From Methylobacterium sp. Leaf91 (GTDB taxonomy: Bacteria > Pseudomonadota > Alphaproteobacteria > Rhizobiales > Beijerinckiaceae): DNA of 64,000 nt. Under the pieces are notes generated by a model. It saw nothing but the letters and a program-made list of their open reading frames with translations. It ran no database searches and was not told the origin of the DNA. Shown in pieces: positions 9,682-17,743 of the stretch. Location of the stretch: NCBI RefSeq assembly GCF_001422815.1, contig NZ_LMMP01000023.1:291079-355078 (forward strand), read 5' to 3'. Both the position numbers and the translations under genes were made by a program. Numbering within the stretch: position 1 is the first letter of the stretch; the number at the start of each line of letters is the position of its first letter.

Positions 9682-9796
9682 ACCACCTCATCCTGAGGTG
9701 CCCGCGACAGCGGGCCTCGAAGGAGCCCTCCAGCGGGCGCGCGATCCCTGGAAGCCTCCTTCGAGGCCGCTGTGCGGCACCTCAGGATGAGGTGAA
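9682..9796. repeat. palindromic intergenic repeat, copy 2
   Basis: The left arm (9682-9700) is identical to that of the copy at 9066, and the right arm (9778-9796) matches it in 17 of 19 bases. The centres also share CCTCCTTCGAGGCCGCT. The two copies are direct repeats about 616 bp apart, flanking the DUF6894 gene. Confidence 0.85.
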
Positions 9797-9842
9797 GCCC
9801 TGGGAAAAACAACGGAAATAAGCGGTGAGACGCCCTGTCGCC

Positions 9843-10712
9843 TCACCGGGTCTTGGGAGCCTCGCTTTCCGCCGTAACGGCCTGCCGGATCGCCGCCAGG
9901 AGGGCGCCTTCGAAGAGCAGGGCGGAACCGTAATGGAACTCGAGGTCGAAGGGGCGGCGCGAGTTCATCGAGAGCGAGGCGCTCTGCATCGCCACGAGAC
10001 GGCCCGACAGGTCGAACAGGCCGGAGCCCGAGCCGCCGAACCCGTCATTGCAATTGTGCCGGGCGCGGCGGATGTCGTCCTCCGTCGGCGGATCGATCTG
10101 GTGGATCGCGCAGGTCTCGGTGCTGCTCGGCCCGCGATAATTCTCGTGCCCGCCGGGTGAGACCATCACCACGGGGATCTCCGCGATGCCGGTGGCAAGG
10201 GTCGGCGCGTCGGGGACCGGCTGCGGCGGCGCGCCGACCACCGCCTCCGTGAGGTCGAGCAAGGCCCAATCGTCGGTGATGTGCAGGGCCTTGGCGTCGG
10301 TTGCCGCGCCGAGGCGCAGGCTCGCCGGCACGAAGCCGTAATTCCGCCCGCCGATCTGGAAGAAGCAATCCTCCACCTCCCGCGTCACCTCCATGCGGCG
10401 GTTGCGAAAATTGTGCGCGTTCATCACCACGAGGCGTGACGAACCGACGAGCCAGGCGGCCGCCGCCTTCTGCGGGATACCGTCCGGCCGGCGATGGCAG
10501 AACAGGACGCCCGCGCCGGGATAGCGGGTGATGTCGGCCCCCGTCAGATCGCGGCGCCCGTCATGCGGATAGAGAGCGGCCATGCGCCCTTCCTCCGCCG
10601 AGGCCGCCCCCGACACCATGAGCGCGAGCCCGGCCAGCACCCATCTCCGCAGCGGACGGGACCGGCCATCGTGCCTCCGGCGGATCGAGCTTTCGGCTGC
10701 GACAGGAATCAT
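9843..10712 (-). CDS. secreted trypsin-like serine protease
   Basis: The ~289-residue protein begins with a basic stretch and the hydrophobic core WVLAGLALMVSGAASA, a probable signal peptide cleaved before EEG, so it should be periplasmic or secreted. A chymotrypsin-fold triad is visible: His in VVMNAHNFRN, Asp in DDWALLDL, and Ser in GFGGSGSGLFD, the last a relaxed version of GDSGSP. Several Cys residues could form disulfides. The start is uncertain; ATG 10745 would add 11 residues. It lies 110 bases downstream of the mxaW-like gene on the same strand and may share its transcript. Its substrate is unknown and no link to methanol oxidation is proven. Confidence 0.75.
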   Translation of the reverse strand: MIPVAAESSIRRRHDGRSRPLRRWVLAGLALMVSGAASAEEGRMAALYPHDGRRDLTGADITRYPGAGVLFCHRRPDGIPQKAAAAWLVGSSRLVVMNAHNFRNRRMEVTREVEDCFFQIGGRNYGFVPASLRLGAATDAKALHITDDWALLDLTEAVVGAPPQPVPDAPTLATGIAEIPVVMVSPGGHENYRGPSSTETCAIHQIDPPTEDDIRRARHNCNDGFGGSGSGLFDLSGRLVAMQSASLSMNSRRPFDLEFHYGSALLFEGALLAAIRQAVTAESEAPKTR

Positions 10713-10822
10713 CTGTGATGTGAACCGATGCTGATGCTGCGCCATCGCCGCTCGATCCGAGGAGGAGGGCGGTTCGGAATGTCGTCGGCCTCGCGCACGG
10801 GGCAGGGCCCCACGGGGACCAC

Positions 10823-11125
10823 CTATTCCGGCGGGTCCTTCTTCACGGACACGCACATCTTCACCGCCGATTCCAGCTTGATCTCGCCCGGATTGCCGAT
10901 ATTCGCGGTCTCTTCCAGGCAGCGGATGAAGTAATTCTTGTCGAGCTCGGCGTTCAGGCTGGAGAAGGCCTTGCCCATGCGGGTGGCGAAATCGATCTTC
11001 TCGTCCGTGGAGGCGCGGGGCCAGCGCGATACCTTGTCGTCCATGGTCAACCGTGCCGCATCGGCAATCGACGGCAGGACAATCAGGCAAATCACGAGTG
11101 CAGTTGTTCTTCTGATCATCGGCAT
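10823..11125 (-). CDS. mxaW: small secreted protein at the mxaW position
   Basis: A 100-residue protein with the signal peptide MIRRTTALVICLIVLPSIADA and a mature part of about 77 residues with two Cys (YFIRCLEET and VKMCVSVKK). It is divergent from mxaF across a 569-bp gap, exactly where mxaW lies in Methylobacterium extorquens. MxaW there is a small methanol-regulated protein of unknown function. I assign the symbol from position, orientation and size rather than from remembered sequence, so it is tentative. ATG 11119 is an alternative start. Confidence 0.55.
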   Translation of the reverse strand: MPMIRRTTALVICLIVLPSIADAARLTMDDKVSRWPRASTDEKIDFATRMGKAFSSLNAELDKNYFIRCLEETANIGNPGEIKLESAVKMCVSVKKDPPE

Positions 11126-11329
11126 GTCTCGTTTTTGTTTCCTACCCACCATCAGTTTAGCGCTGGTCGGCAACGAGTAAAGCACAGGCTCACCGGCACA
11201 GGACGCTTTTCCTGCTGCGACACTGTGCATAAACCTTGCGCATCGCGACCGCGCATCGTCCGCCTCCCGTGCCTCTGCGCCACCGAACACCGGACCGCTC
11301 CGAGAGGCCGACGACGACCGACCTGCAGC

Positions 11330-11365
11330 GCAAGTGCTTCGACCCACAGGGCAAGTGCTTCGACC
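11330..11365. promoter_or_regulatory. phased direct repeat in the mxaW-mxaF gap, possible activator site
   Basis: GCAAGTGCTTCGACC occurs at 11330-11344 and again at 11351-11365, a 21-bp period equal to two helical turns. It lies about 130-165 bp upstream of the mxaF -35 candidate, a distance compatible with response-regulator binding. No regulator is identified for it. Confidence 0.4.
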
Positions 11366-11494
11366 GAAAGGGAAAGACCGGTCGTTCACCTATGTCGGTC
11401 TTCCGCAAGTCTTACCCAGGATCACCCGCCAGACCGGGATAAAAGCATGGAACAAGTTGCCAAATCGTCCTGTAAAAAAAGGTTGAAGTGGCTA

Positions 11495-11524
11495 AAGACA
11501 TCAGGCAAAGCAAATGATTATATA
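11495..11524 (+). promoter_or_regulatory. mxaF promoter candidate (-35 AAGACA, -10 TATATA)
   Basis: AAGACA (11495-11500) is followed after 18 bases by TATATA (11519-11524) in an AT-rich island. AAGACA is the -35 hexamer I recall for Methylobacterium mxaF promoters. The implied start near 11531 leaves a leader of about 165 bases before mxaF, close to the long leader I recall for that gene. Confidence 0.5.
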
Positions 11525-11552
11525 GCTAGCCGATGGATCAGTAATAAGTCTT

Positions 11553-11587
11553 TTATAAGAGCGGCCAGCGTCAGGTTATTCTTATAA
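11553..11587. promoter_or_regulatory. inverted repeat TTATAAGA-N19-TCTTATAA in the mxaF leader
   Basis: Perfect 8-bp inverted half-sites at 11553-11560 and 11580-11587 lie between the promoter candidate and mxaF. They could bind a dimeric regulator or pair in the leader RNA. No function is shown. Confidence 0.35.
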
Positions 11588-11694
11588 ATACGTTCATAAT
11601 ATCGATCGACTGACTGTTTGCTGAACCGGCGAAAGCAATGGCTGCGGCCGATCCCCTGGGGTCGAGCACGCGGCAGAAGGGCAGGAGACGCAGA

Positions 11695-13575
11695 ATGAAC
11701 AGGTTACTGAATTCAGTCTCGGTGCTGGCCGTCTTGGCCCTGGCACCGATCGGATTGTCAGGGATCGCTCACGCCAACGACAAGCTCATCGATCTGTCGA
11801 ACAGCGATGAAAACTGGGTGATGCCGGGCAAGAACTACGACTCGGACAATTACAGCAAGCTCAAGCAGATCAACACGACGAACGTGAAGGACCTCAAGGT
11901 CTCCTGGTCGTTCTCGACCGGCCTGCTCAACGGCCACGAGGGCGCGCCCGTCGTCGTCGACAACAAGATGTATATCCACACCTCCTTCCCGAACAACACC
12001 TTTGCTCTCGCCCTCGACGATCCGGGCAAGATCCTGTGGCAGGACAAGCCCAAGCAGAACCCGGCCGCCCGCGCCGTCGCCTGCTGCGATCTCGTCAATC
12101 GCGGTCTGGCCTACTGGCCCGGCGACGGAAAGACCCCGGCGCTGATCCTCAAGACCCTGCTCGACGGCAACGTCATGGCGCTCAACGCCGAGACCGGGGA
12201 GACGGTGTGGAAGGTCGAGAATTCCGACATCAAGGTCGGCTCCACGCTGACGATCGCCCCCTACGTGGTGAAGGACAAGGTCATCATCGGCTCCTCGGGC
12301 GCCGAGCTCGGCGTGCGCGGCTACCTCACCGCCTACGACGTGAAGACCGGTTCCCAGGTCTGGCGCGCCTACGCGACCGGCCCGGACAAGGACCTGCTGC
12401 TCGCCTCCGACTTCAACATCAAGAACCCCCATTACGGCCAGAAGAACCTCGGCACCTCCACCTGGGAGGGCGATGCCTGGAAGATCGGCGGCGGCACCAA
12501 CTGGGGCTGGTACGCCTACGATCCCGGCACCAACCTGATCTACTTCGGCACCGGCAACCCGGCGCCGTGGAACGAGACCATGCGTCCCGGCGACAACAAG
12601 TGGACGATGACCATCTTCGGCCGCGACGCCGATACGGGTGAGGCCAAGTTCGGCTACCAGAAGACCCCGCACGACGAGTGGGATTACGCCGGCGTCAACG
12701 TGATGATGCTGTCGAACCAGAAGGACAAGGACGGCAAGGACCGCAAGCTCCTGACCCATCCGGACCGGAACGGCATCGTCTACACGCTCGACCGGACGGA
12801 CGGCTCGCTCGTCTCGGCCAACAAGATCGACGACACCGTCAACGTGTTCAAGTCGGTGGACCTGAAGACCGGCCAGCCGGTGCGCGATCCCGAATACGGC
12901 ACCCGCATGGACCACCTCGCCAAGGACATCTGTCCCTCGGCGATGGGCTACCACAACCAGGGCCACGATTCCTACGATCCCGAGCGCAAGCTCTTCTTCA
13001 TGGGCATCAACCACATCTGCATGGATTGGGAGCCCTTCATGCTTCCCTACCGTGCCGGTCAGTTCTTCGTCGGCGCCACTCTGAACATGTATCCCGGCCC
13101 GAAGGGCGATCGCCAGAACTACGAAGGTCTGGGCCAGATCAAGGGCTACAACGCCATCACCGGCGAGTTCAAATGGGAGAAGATGGAGCGCTTCGCCGTG
13201 TGGGGCGGAACGACGGCGACCGCCGGCGGTCTCGTGTTCTACGGAACGCTGGACGGCTACATCAAGGCGCGCAACTCGGACAACGGAGACCTTCTCTGGA
13301 AGTTCAAGATGCCGTCGGGCGCCATCGGCTACCCGATCACCTACAGCCACAAGGGTGATCAGTACGTCGCCATCTACTACGGCGTCGGCGGCTGGCCGGG
13401 TGTCGGCCTCGTGTTCGACCTTCAGGACCCGACTGCCGGCCTCGGCGCGGTGGGCGCGTTCAAGAAGCTCGCCAACTACACCCAGATGGGCGGCGGCGTG
13501 ATGGTGTTCTCGCTGAACGGCAAGGGTCCGTACGACGATCCGAGCATCGGCGAGTACCAGACCGCAGCCAAGTAA
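11695..13575 (+). CDS. mxaF: PQQ methanol dehydrogenase large subunit, Ca-dependent
   Basis: MxaF oxidises methanol to formaldehyde in the periplasm with PQQ and Ca2+, passing electrons to cytochrome cL. The 626-residue precursor has a 27-residue signal peptide ending GIAHA. It contains the vicinal disulfide [16 protein letters not shown] with the Ca ligand Asn, and HDEWDYAG. The catalytic Asp is residue 330 of the precursor (303 mature). Two residues later is Ala, where lanthanide-dependent XoxF enzymes have Asp, so this is the calcium type. WGGT and the W-motif propeller repeats are present. The start has a GGAGA ribosome-binding site. It opens the mxa operon and closely matches the M. extorquens protein as I recall it. 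Confidence 0.98.
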   Translation: MNRLLNSVSVLAVLALAPIGLSGIAHANDKLIDLSNSDENWVMPGKNYDSDNYSKLKQINTTNVKDLKVSWSFSTGLLNGHEGAPVVVDNKMYIHTSFPNNTFALALDDPGKILWQDKPKQNPAARAVACCDLVNRGLAYWPGDGKTPALILKTLLDGNVMALNAETGETVWKVENSDIKVGSTLTIAPYVVKDKVIIGSSGAELGVRGYLTAYDVKTGSQVWRAYATGPDKDLLLASDFNIKNPHYGQKNLGTSTWEGDAWKIGGGTNWGWYAYDPGTNLIYFGTGNPAPWNETMRPGDNKWTMTIFGRDADTGEAKFGYQKTPHDEWDYAGVNVMMLSNQKDKDGKDRKLLTHPDRNGIVYTLDRTDGSLVSANKIDDTVNVFKSVDLKTGQPVRDPEYGTRMDHLAKDICPSAMGYHNQGHDSYDPERKLFFMGINHICMDWEPFMLPYRAGQFFVGATLNMYPGPKGDRQNYEGLGQIKGYNAITGEFKWEKMERFAVWGGTTATAGGLVFYGTLDGYIKARNSDNGDLLWKFKMPSGAIGYPITYSHKGDQYVAIYYGVGGWPGVGLVFDLQDPTAGLGAVGAFKKLANYTQMGGGVMVFSLNGKGPYDDPSIGEYQTAAK

Positions 13576-13601
13576 CGGCTGCATCGGGAAACGAGCGCGT
13601 C

Positions 13602-13734
13602 CCTCTCCCCCTAGTGGGGAGAGGTTAGGAGTGGTGGTGGTTGGGTGACCCGCAGACTGCAGAGGCCAGCGGAGCCACCCCCACCTCCAACTCCTCCCCG
13701 CAATCTCGACGGATCTCGGGCAGGCCCGAGATCC
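13602..13734. repeat. REP-like hairpin block between mxaF and mxaJ
   Basis: A 9-bp stem (13602-13610 / 13616-13624) and a 10-11-bp stem (13711-13721 / 13724-13734) flank a region whose GT-rich left part and AC-rich right part are imperfectly complementary. No T-run follows either stem. The block would stabilise or attenuate the transcript between an abundant structural gene and the rest of the operon. Confidence 0.7.
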
Positions 13735-13815
13735 GCTGCGGAGGAGAGCGGCGCTCCGTTCGCAGCGCCTCGATCCCAAAGAATCCGACCCATAAAAAAC
13801 AACGGAAACGCTCTC

Positions 13816-14664
13816 ATGTCCTTCGCCAAAGGATGCCTGTCCGTCGCGGCTCTCCTCGCCCTCGGCAGTGCCGCGTTCGCGCAGGCCGATACGAAATCCG
13901 CGCCCGACGACACCGTGCTTCGGGTCTGCGCGGCCAACCAGCCGCCGCTCTCGATGAAGGACGGCTCCGGGCTCGAGAACCGCATCGTCTCCGCCGTGGC
14001 CGAGGCCATGGGGCGCAAGGCGCAGTTCGTCTGGTCCGACAAGGCGGCGATCTATCTCGTGCGCGACAGCCTCGACAAGAAGCTGTGCGACGTGGTGGTC
14101 GGCCTCGACAGCGACGACCCGCGCGTGCTCACCACGAAGCCCTATTACCGCAGCGGCTACGTCTTCATCACCCGCGCCGACCGGGACCTCGACATCAAGT
14201 CCTGGTCCGATCCGCGCCTGAAGACGATCGACCACATGGTCGTCGGTTTCGGCACGCCGGGCGAGGCGATGCTGAAGGATATCGGCCGCTACGAGGAGGA
14301 CATGGCCTACCTCTACTCGCTGGTGAACTTCCGCGCGGCCCGCAACACCTACACGCAGATCGACCCGGCCCGGATGGTCAGCGAAGTCGTCGCCAACAAG
14401 GCCGACGTCGCCGTGGCCTTCGCGCCGGACGTCGCCCGCTACGTCAAGGATTCGAGCCAGCCCCTGCGCATGAATCCGGTGCCGGACGATACGGTGCGCA
14501 GCGACGGCCAGAAGGTGCCGCAGAGCTTCGACCAGTCCATGGGCGTCCGCCGCGACAACCAGGCCCTCAAGACGGCCCTCGACGCCGCGATCGCCAAGGC
14601 TCGCCCGCAGATCGAGGCGATCCTCCGCCAGGACGGCGTGCCCGTCACCCCCGTTTCCAACTGA
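13816..14664 (+). CDS. mxaJ: methanol oxidation periplasmic protein MxaJ
   Basis: MxaJ is a periplasmic protein with a solute-binding fold that is required for active methanol dehydrogenase; its exact role is not settled. The 282-residue precursor has the signal peptide MSFAKGCLSVAALLALGSAAFA. It then shows the SBP_bac_3-like segments LRVCAANQPPLSMKDGSGLEN and CDVVVGLDSDDPRVLTTKPYYRSGYVF. I chose ATG 13816 because the signal peptide starts there; the preceding in-frame codons lie in the hairpin block. It is the second gene of the mxa operon. Confidence 0.95.
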   Translation: MSFAKGCLSVAALLALGSAAFAQADTKSAPDDTVLRVCAANQPPLSMKDGSGLENRIVSAVAEAMGRKAQFVWSDKAAIYLVRDSLDKKLCDVVVGLDSDDPRVLTTKPYYRSGYVFITRADRDLDIKSWSDPRLKTIDHMVVGFGTPGEAMLKDIGRYEEDMAYLYSLVNFRAARNTYTQIDPARMVSEVVANKADVAVAFAPDVARYVKDSSQPLRMNPVPDDTVRSDGQKVPQSFDQSMGVRRDNQALKTALDAAIAKARPQIEAILRQDGVPVTPVSN

Positions 14665-14752
14665 TCCTCCGAACCCTGTCCCGCGTCGCCGGTGCGCTGA
14701 GCACCGGTACGCCCACCTCGGCCGCAAGTCCGGGGATAAACAGAGCAAATTG

Positions 14753-15343
14753 ATGCGTCACACGAACCGTGTCCTCGCCGCCCTTCTCGGGCTCGGCCTC
14801 GCCTCCGCCGGTCTGGCGGCCCTGGCCCAGCCCTCCGCGGGCCCCTCGACGGGGATCACCTTCCGCAACACCGTGACCGGCGAAGAATTGAACGTCTCGG
14901 AAGGCAAGGAAGGCGGGCGCGACACTCCCGCCGTCAAGGAGTTCTTCCAGACCGGCAAGAACCTCTACATCGACGACAAGTCGTGCCTGCGTAACGGCGA
15001 GTCGCTGTTCGCGACCTCGTGCTCCGGCTGTCACGGGCACCTCGCCGAAGGCAAGCTCGGTCCCGGCCTCAACGACAATTACTGGACCTATCCGTCCAAC
15101 ACCGAGGATACCGGCCTGTTCGCCACCATCTTCGGCGGCGCCAACGGCATGATGGGTCCGCACAACGAGAACCTGACGCCCGACGAGATGCTGCAGACGA
15201 TCGCCTGGATCCGGCACCTCTATACCGGCCCGGTCAAGGACGCCGTCTGGCTCAACGACGAGCAGAAGAAGAAATACACGCCCTACAAGCAGGGCGAGAC
15301 CTTCCCCAAGGACGCTCCGGGCCAGTGCCCACCGCTGGAGTAG
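14753..15343 (+). CDS. mxaG: cytochrome c-L, electron acceptor of methanol dehydrogenase
   Basis: Cytochrome cL takes electrons from MxaF/MxaI and passes them on to a typical cytochrome c. The 196-residue precursor has a signal peptide of about 26 residues. One haem site, CSGCH, starts at Cys90 with His94 as an axial ligand; the Met ligand is probably in GGANGMMGPHNE. The C-terminal part TPDEMLQTIAWIRHLYTGPV is characteristic of the cL group. It lies between mxaJ and mxaI as in M. extorquens. The ribosome-binding site is weak. Confidence 0.96.
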   Translation: MRHTNRVLAALLGLGLASAGLAALAQPSAGPSTGITFRNTVTGEELNVSEGKEGGRDTPAVKEFFQTGKNLYIDDKSCLRNGESLFATSCSGCHGHLAEGKLGPGLNDNYWTYPSNTEDTGLFATIFGGANGMMGPHNENLTPDEMLQTIAWIRHLYTGPVKDAVWLNDEQKKKYTPYKQGETFPKDAPGQCPPLE

Positions 15344-15433
15344 CAGTCTTGGGAAGTCACGTCGCGCGAGGATGCCTCGCGCGGTGAGCGAGAAGCGGCG
15401 AACGCCGTAACAATCAAACCAGAGGAAACGACC

Positions 15434-15724
15434 ATGCGGACACTCATCACGGCTCTCGCAATCGGTGCGGGCGCGCTGCTCGCCGTTCCCGCGCTCGCCT
15501 ATGACGGCACCAAGTGCAAGGCCGCCGGCGATTGCTGGCAGCCCAAGCCCGGCTTCCCCGAGAAGATCGCCGGCACGAAATACGACCCGAAGCACGATCC
15601 GAAAGAGCTGAACAAGCAGGCCGATTCGATCAAGCAGATGGAAGAGCGCAACAAGAAGCGCATCGAAGCCGCCAAGAAGACCGGCAAGTTCGAATACGAC
15701 GTCACCAAGATTTCCTCCAACTGA
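15434..15724 (+). CDS. mxaI: methanol dehydrogenase small subunit
   Basis: MxaI is the 8-kDa beta subunit that wraps around MxaF in the alpha2beta2 enzyme; its function is unclear. The 96-residue precursor has a 22-residue signal peptide ending VPALA, leaving a 74-residue mature protein. Mature Cys6 and Cys12 (TKCKAAGDCW) form the known disulfide, and the Lys/Glu-rich C-terminal helix (NKQADSIKQMEERNKKRIE) is clear. Its presence supports a calcium-type rather than Xox-type system, which lacks this subunit. Confidence 0.98.
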   Translation: MRTLITALAIGAGALLAVPALAYDGTKCKAAGDCWQPKPGFPEKIAGTKYDPKHDPKELNKQADSIKQMEERNKKRIEAAKKTGKFEYDVTKISSN

Positions 15725-15834
15725 CGTCGTCGCCGCCTATCGCTTTGGGCGGCCATCACGGTGACCGCGATCCCCTCAGGCGCCTGGACCGCTCCGTCCG
15801 GGGATCGCGGCCGCTGTCCTCAAAGGCAAACCCC

Positions 15835-16866
15835 ATGAACGACATCCGCTCCGGCGACGCGATGCTCACCGATTGGCGCGAGGCGGCCGGCCGTTTCGAG
15901 CGCGCGGTCCGCGGCGCCGTGGTGGGCCAGGACCGCGCGATCCGGCTTCTCACCATCGCCCTCTTCGCCCGGGGCCACGTGCTGCTGGAAGGCGATGTCG
16001 GCGTCGGCAAGACCACCCTGCTGCGCGCCGTGGCGCGGGCGCTCGGCGGCGCCTACGAGCGCATCGAGGGCACGGTGGACATGATGCCGTCCGACCTCAT
16101 CTATCACACCTACCTCGCCGATGACGGCCGCCCGCGCGTGGAGCCGGGGCCGGTGCTGCGGCAATCCGAAGACCTCTCGATCTTCTTCTTCAACGAAATC
16201 AACCGCGCCCGTCCGCAGGTCCATTCGCTCCTGCTCCGCCTCATGGCCGAGCGCAGCCTGACCGCGTTCAACCGCGAATACCGTTTCCCCAATCTCCAGG
16301 TCTTCGCCGACCGCAACCGCGTCGAGCGCGAAGAAACCTTCGAACTCCCGGCCGCCGCCCGCGACCGCTTCCTGATGGAGATTGGGCTCGAAGCCCCGCG
16401 CGATGCCGAGGCGCGCCGCGCCCTCGTCTTCGATCCGCGCTTCCACGACACCGATGCCCTCATCGCGGGAATCGACGGCGGCGTCCTCGATCACGCCGCC
16501 ATGGCCGGGATCGGCGCGGCGATCCAGCATGGCATCCAGGCGAGCCCGGCCATCGAGGCCTACGTGGTCGGCCTGTGGGAGGCCCTGGTCCGCCCGCACG
16601 AGGCCGGCATCCGCCTGCCCGGCATCGACATGTCGGCGCTGATCCAGGGCGGGGCCTCGCCGCGCGGCGTCGCCTTCCTCGTCCGCGCCGCCCGCGTCCG
16701 CGCCTGGCTGGAGGGCCGCGACTGGCTCGTGCCCGAGGACATCCGGGCGATCTTCCCCGAGGTGATGGCCCACCGCGTCTTCCTCGAGCCGATCTACGAG
16801 ATGCGCCGCAGCACCATCGTGCCGGAGCTCTGCCGCGCCGTGTTCGACACCGTGCCCGCCCCGTGA
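15835..16866 (+). CDS. mxaR: MoxR-family AAA+ ATPase of the mxa cluster
   Basis: MoxR ATPases act as chaperones in protein assembly and cofactor insertion, usually with a VWA-domain partner. This 343-residue protein has Walker A GDVGVGKTT near residues 53-61, Walker B FFFNEINRARPQ, and the sensor region FADRNRVE. It starts at ATG 15835 behind AAAGG, 110 bases after mxaI. Its stop overlaps the GTG start of mxaS, so translation is probably coupled. Two VWA proteins, MxaC and MxaL, follow in the same operon and are likely partners in dehydrogenase activation. Confidence 0.95.
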   Translation: MNDIRSGDAMLTDWREAAGRFERAVRGAVVGQDRAIRLLTIALFARGHVLLEGDVGVGKTTLLRAVARALGGAYERIEGTVDMMPSDLIYHTYLADDGRPRVEPGPVLRQSEDLSIFFFNEINRARPQVHSLLLRLMAERSLTAFNREYRFPNLQVFADRNRVEREETFELPAAARDRFLMEIGLEAPRDAEARRALVFDPRFHDTDALIAGIDGGVLDHAAMAGIGAAIQHGIQASPAIEAYVVGLWEALVRPHEAGIRLPGIDMSALIQGGASPRGVAFLVRAARVRAWLEGRDWLVPEDIRAIFPEVMAHRVFLEPIYEMRRSTIVPELCRAVFDTVPAP

Positions 16867-17735
16867 CGGCGCCCGAGAGAACGCCCCAGGAGCCGACGCC
16901 GGACATCGTCTATCGCCCGCGCGGCCGCGTTCCCGGCACGATGGCGGGTGCCCATCGCGGCCGCGATGCCGGCGGTCTCGGCACCTTCCGCGACCAGGTG
17001 CCGTTCCTGCGCATGCCGGATGCCCGCCGCATCGACGTCCGCGCCACCCTGCGCGATCCGTTCGAAGGCACCTATGTCCGGCGGTTCGAGAGCCGCACGG
17101 CGCTCGAAATCTGGGCACTGGTCGATCTCACCGCCTCCATGCGCTTCTCCGGCGAGGCGGACAGGATGGGGCTCGTCTCGTCCTTCTGCGGCTGCCTCGC
17201 CGCCTCGGCCACGCGCATCGGGGACGCTTTCGGCCTGCTCGGCTGCGATGCCACCCTGCGGGAGGACGTGTTCCTGCCCGCGAGCCGTCGCCGCAGCATT
17301 GCCGGCGACGTCGTCTCCAGGCTGATGGACGCCGCCTGTACCGGCGACCGCGCGGACGGGATGGGGCAGGCGGCCCGCCGCCTCGTCGGCCGTCCCAAGA
17401 TCGTGTTCCTGGTCTCCGATTTCCGCTGGCCGGAGGCACTCATTACCGAGACCTTCGCGAGCCTGTCGGGCCACGACCTCGTGCCGGTGGTCCTAGCTGA
17501 TGCTGCCGAGAAAGACGGCCTGCCCGAATGGGGCCTGATGGAACTCGACGATCTCGAAGGTGCCGGCCGCCGCGTGGTCTTCATGCGCCCGAGCCTGCGC
17601 CGCCGCTGGATCGCGCGCGAAGCGGAGCGGGCGGAGACCCTGCGCCGGATCGCCTCCACCTATGGGCGACCGCCTTTCCGCCTCGCGGGCCGCTTCGACC
17701 CGGACGCGATCAGCCGTCACCTCCTGGCGAGTTGA
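16863..17735 (+). CDS. mxaS: MxaS, DUF58-family protein
   Basis: A 290-residue soluble protein of the DUF58 family, members of which accompany MoxR ATPases. The GTG start at 16863 overlaps the mxaR stop. Recognisable are DPFEGTYVRRFESRTALEIWALVDLTASM, a degenerate VWA-like strand with DLTAS in place of DxSxS, and IVFLVSDFRWPEAL. Its biochemical role in methanol oxidation is unknown; operon position indicates a part in maturation with MxaR. Confidence 0.92.
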   Translation: MTAPERTPQEPTPDIVYRPRGRVPGTMAGAHRGRDAGGLGTFRDQVPFLRMPDARRIDVRATLRDPFEGTYVRRFESRTALEIWALVDLTASMRFSGEADRMGLVSSFCGCLAASATRIGDAFGLLGCDATLREDVFLPASRRRSIAGDVVSRLMDAACTGDRADGMGQAARRLVGRPKIVFLVSDFRWPEALITETFASLSGHDLVPVVLADAAEKDGLPEWGLMELDDLEGAGRRVVFMRPSLRRRWIAREAERAETLRRIASTYGRPPFRLAGRFDPDAISRHLLAS

Positions 17736-17743
17736 GGCATCCC

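Noticed and set aside
11695..13575. Reading the dehydrogenase as lanthanide-type XoxF
   Set aside because: The Asp two residues after the catalytic Asp is missing (Ala instead), and mxaI and the full mxa accessory set follow.
11758..14748. 996-codon minus-strand open frame
   Set aside because: It is antisense to mxaF and mxaJ and its translation is low-complexity Val/Arg/Gly sequence without family resemblance.
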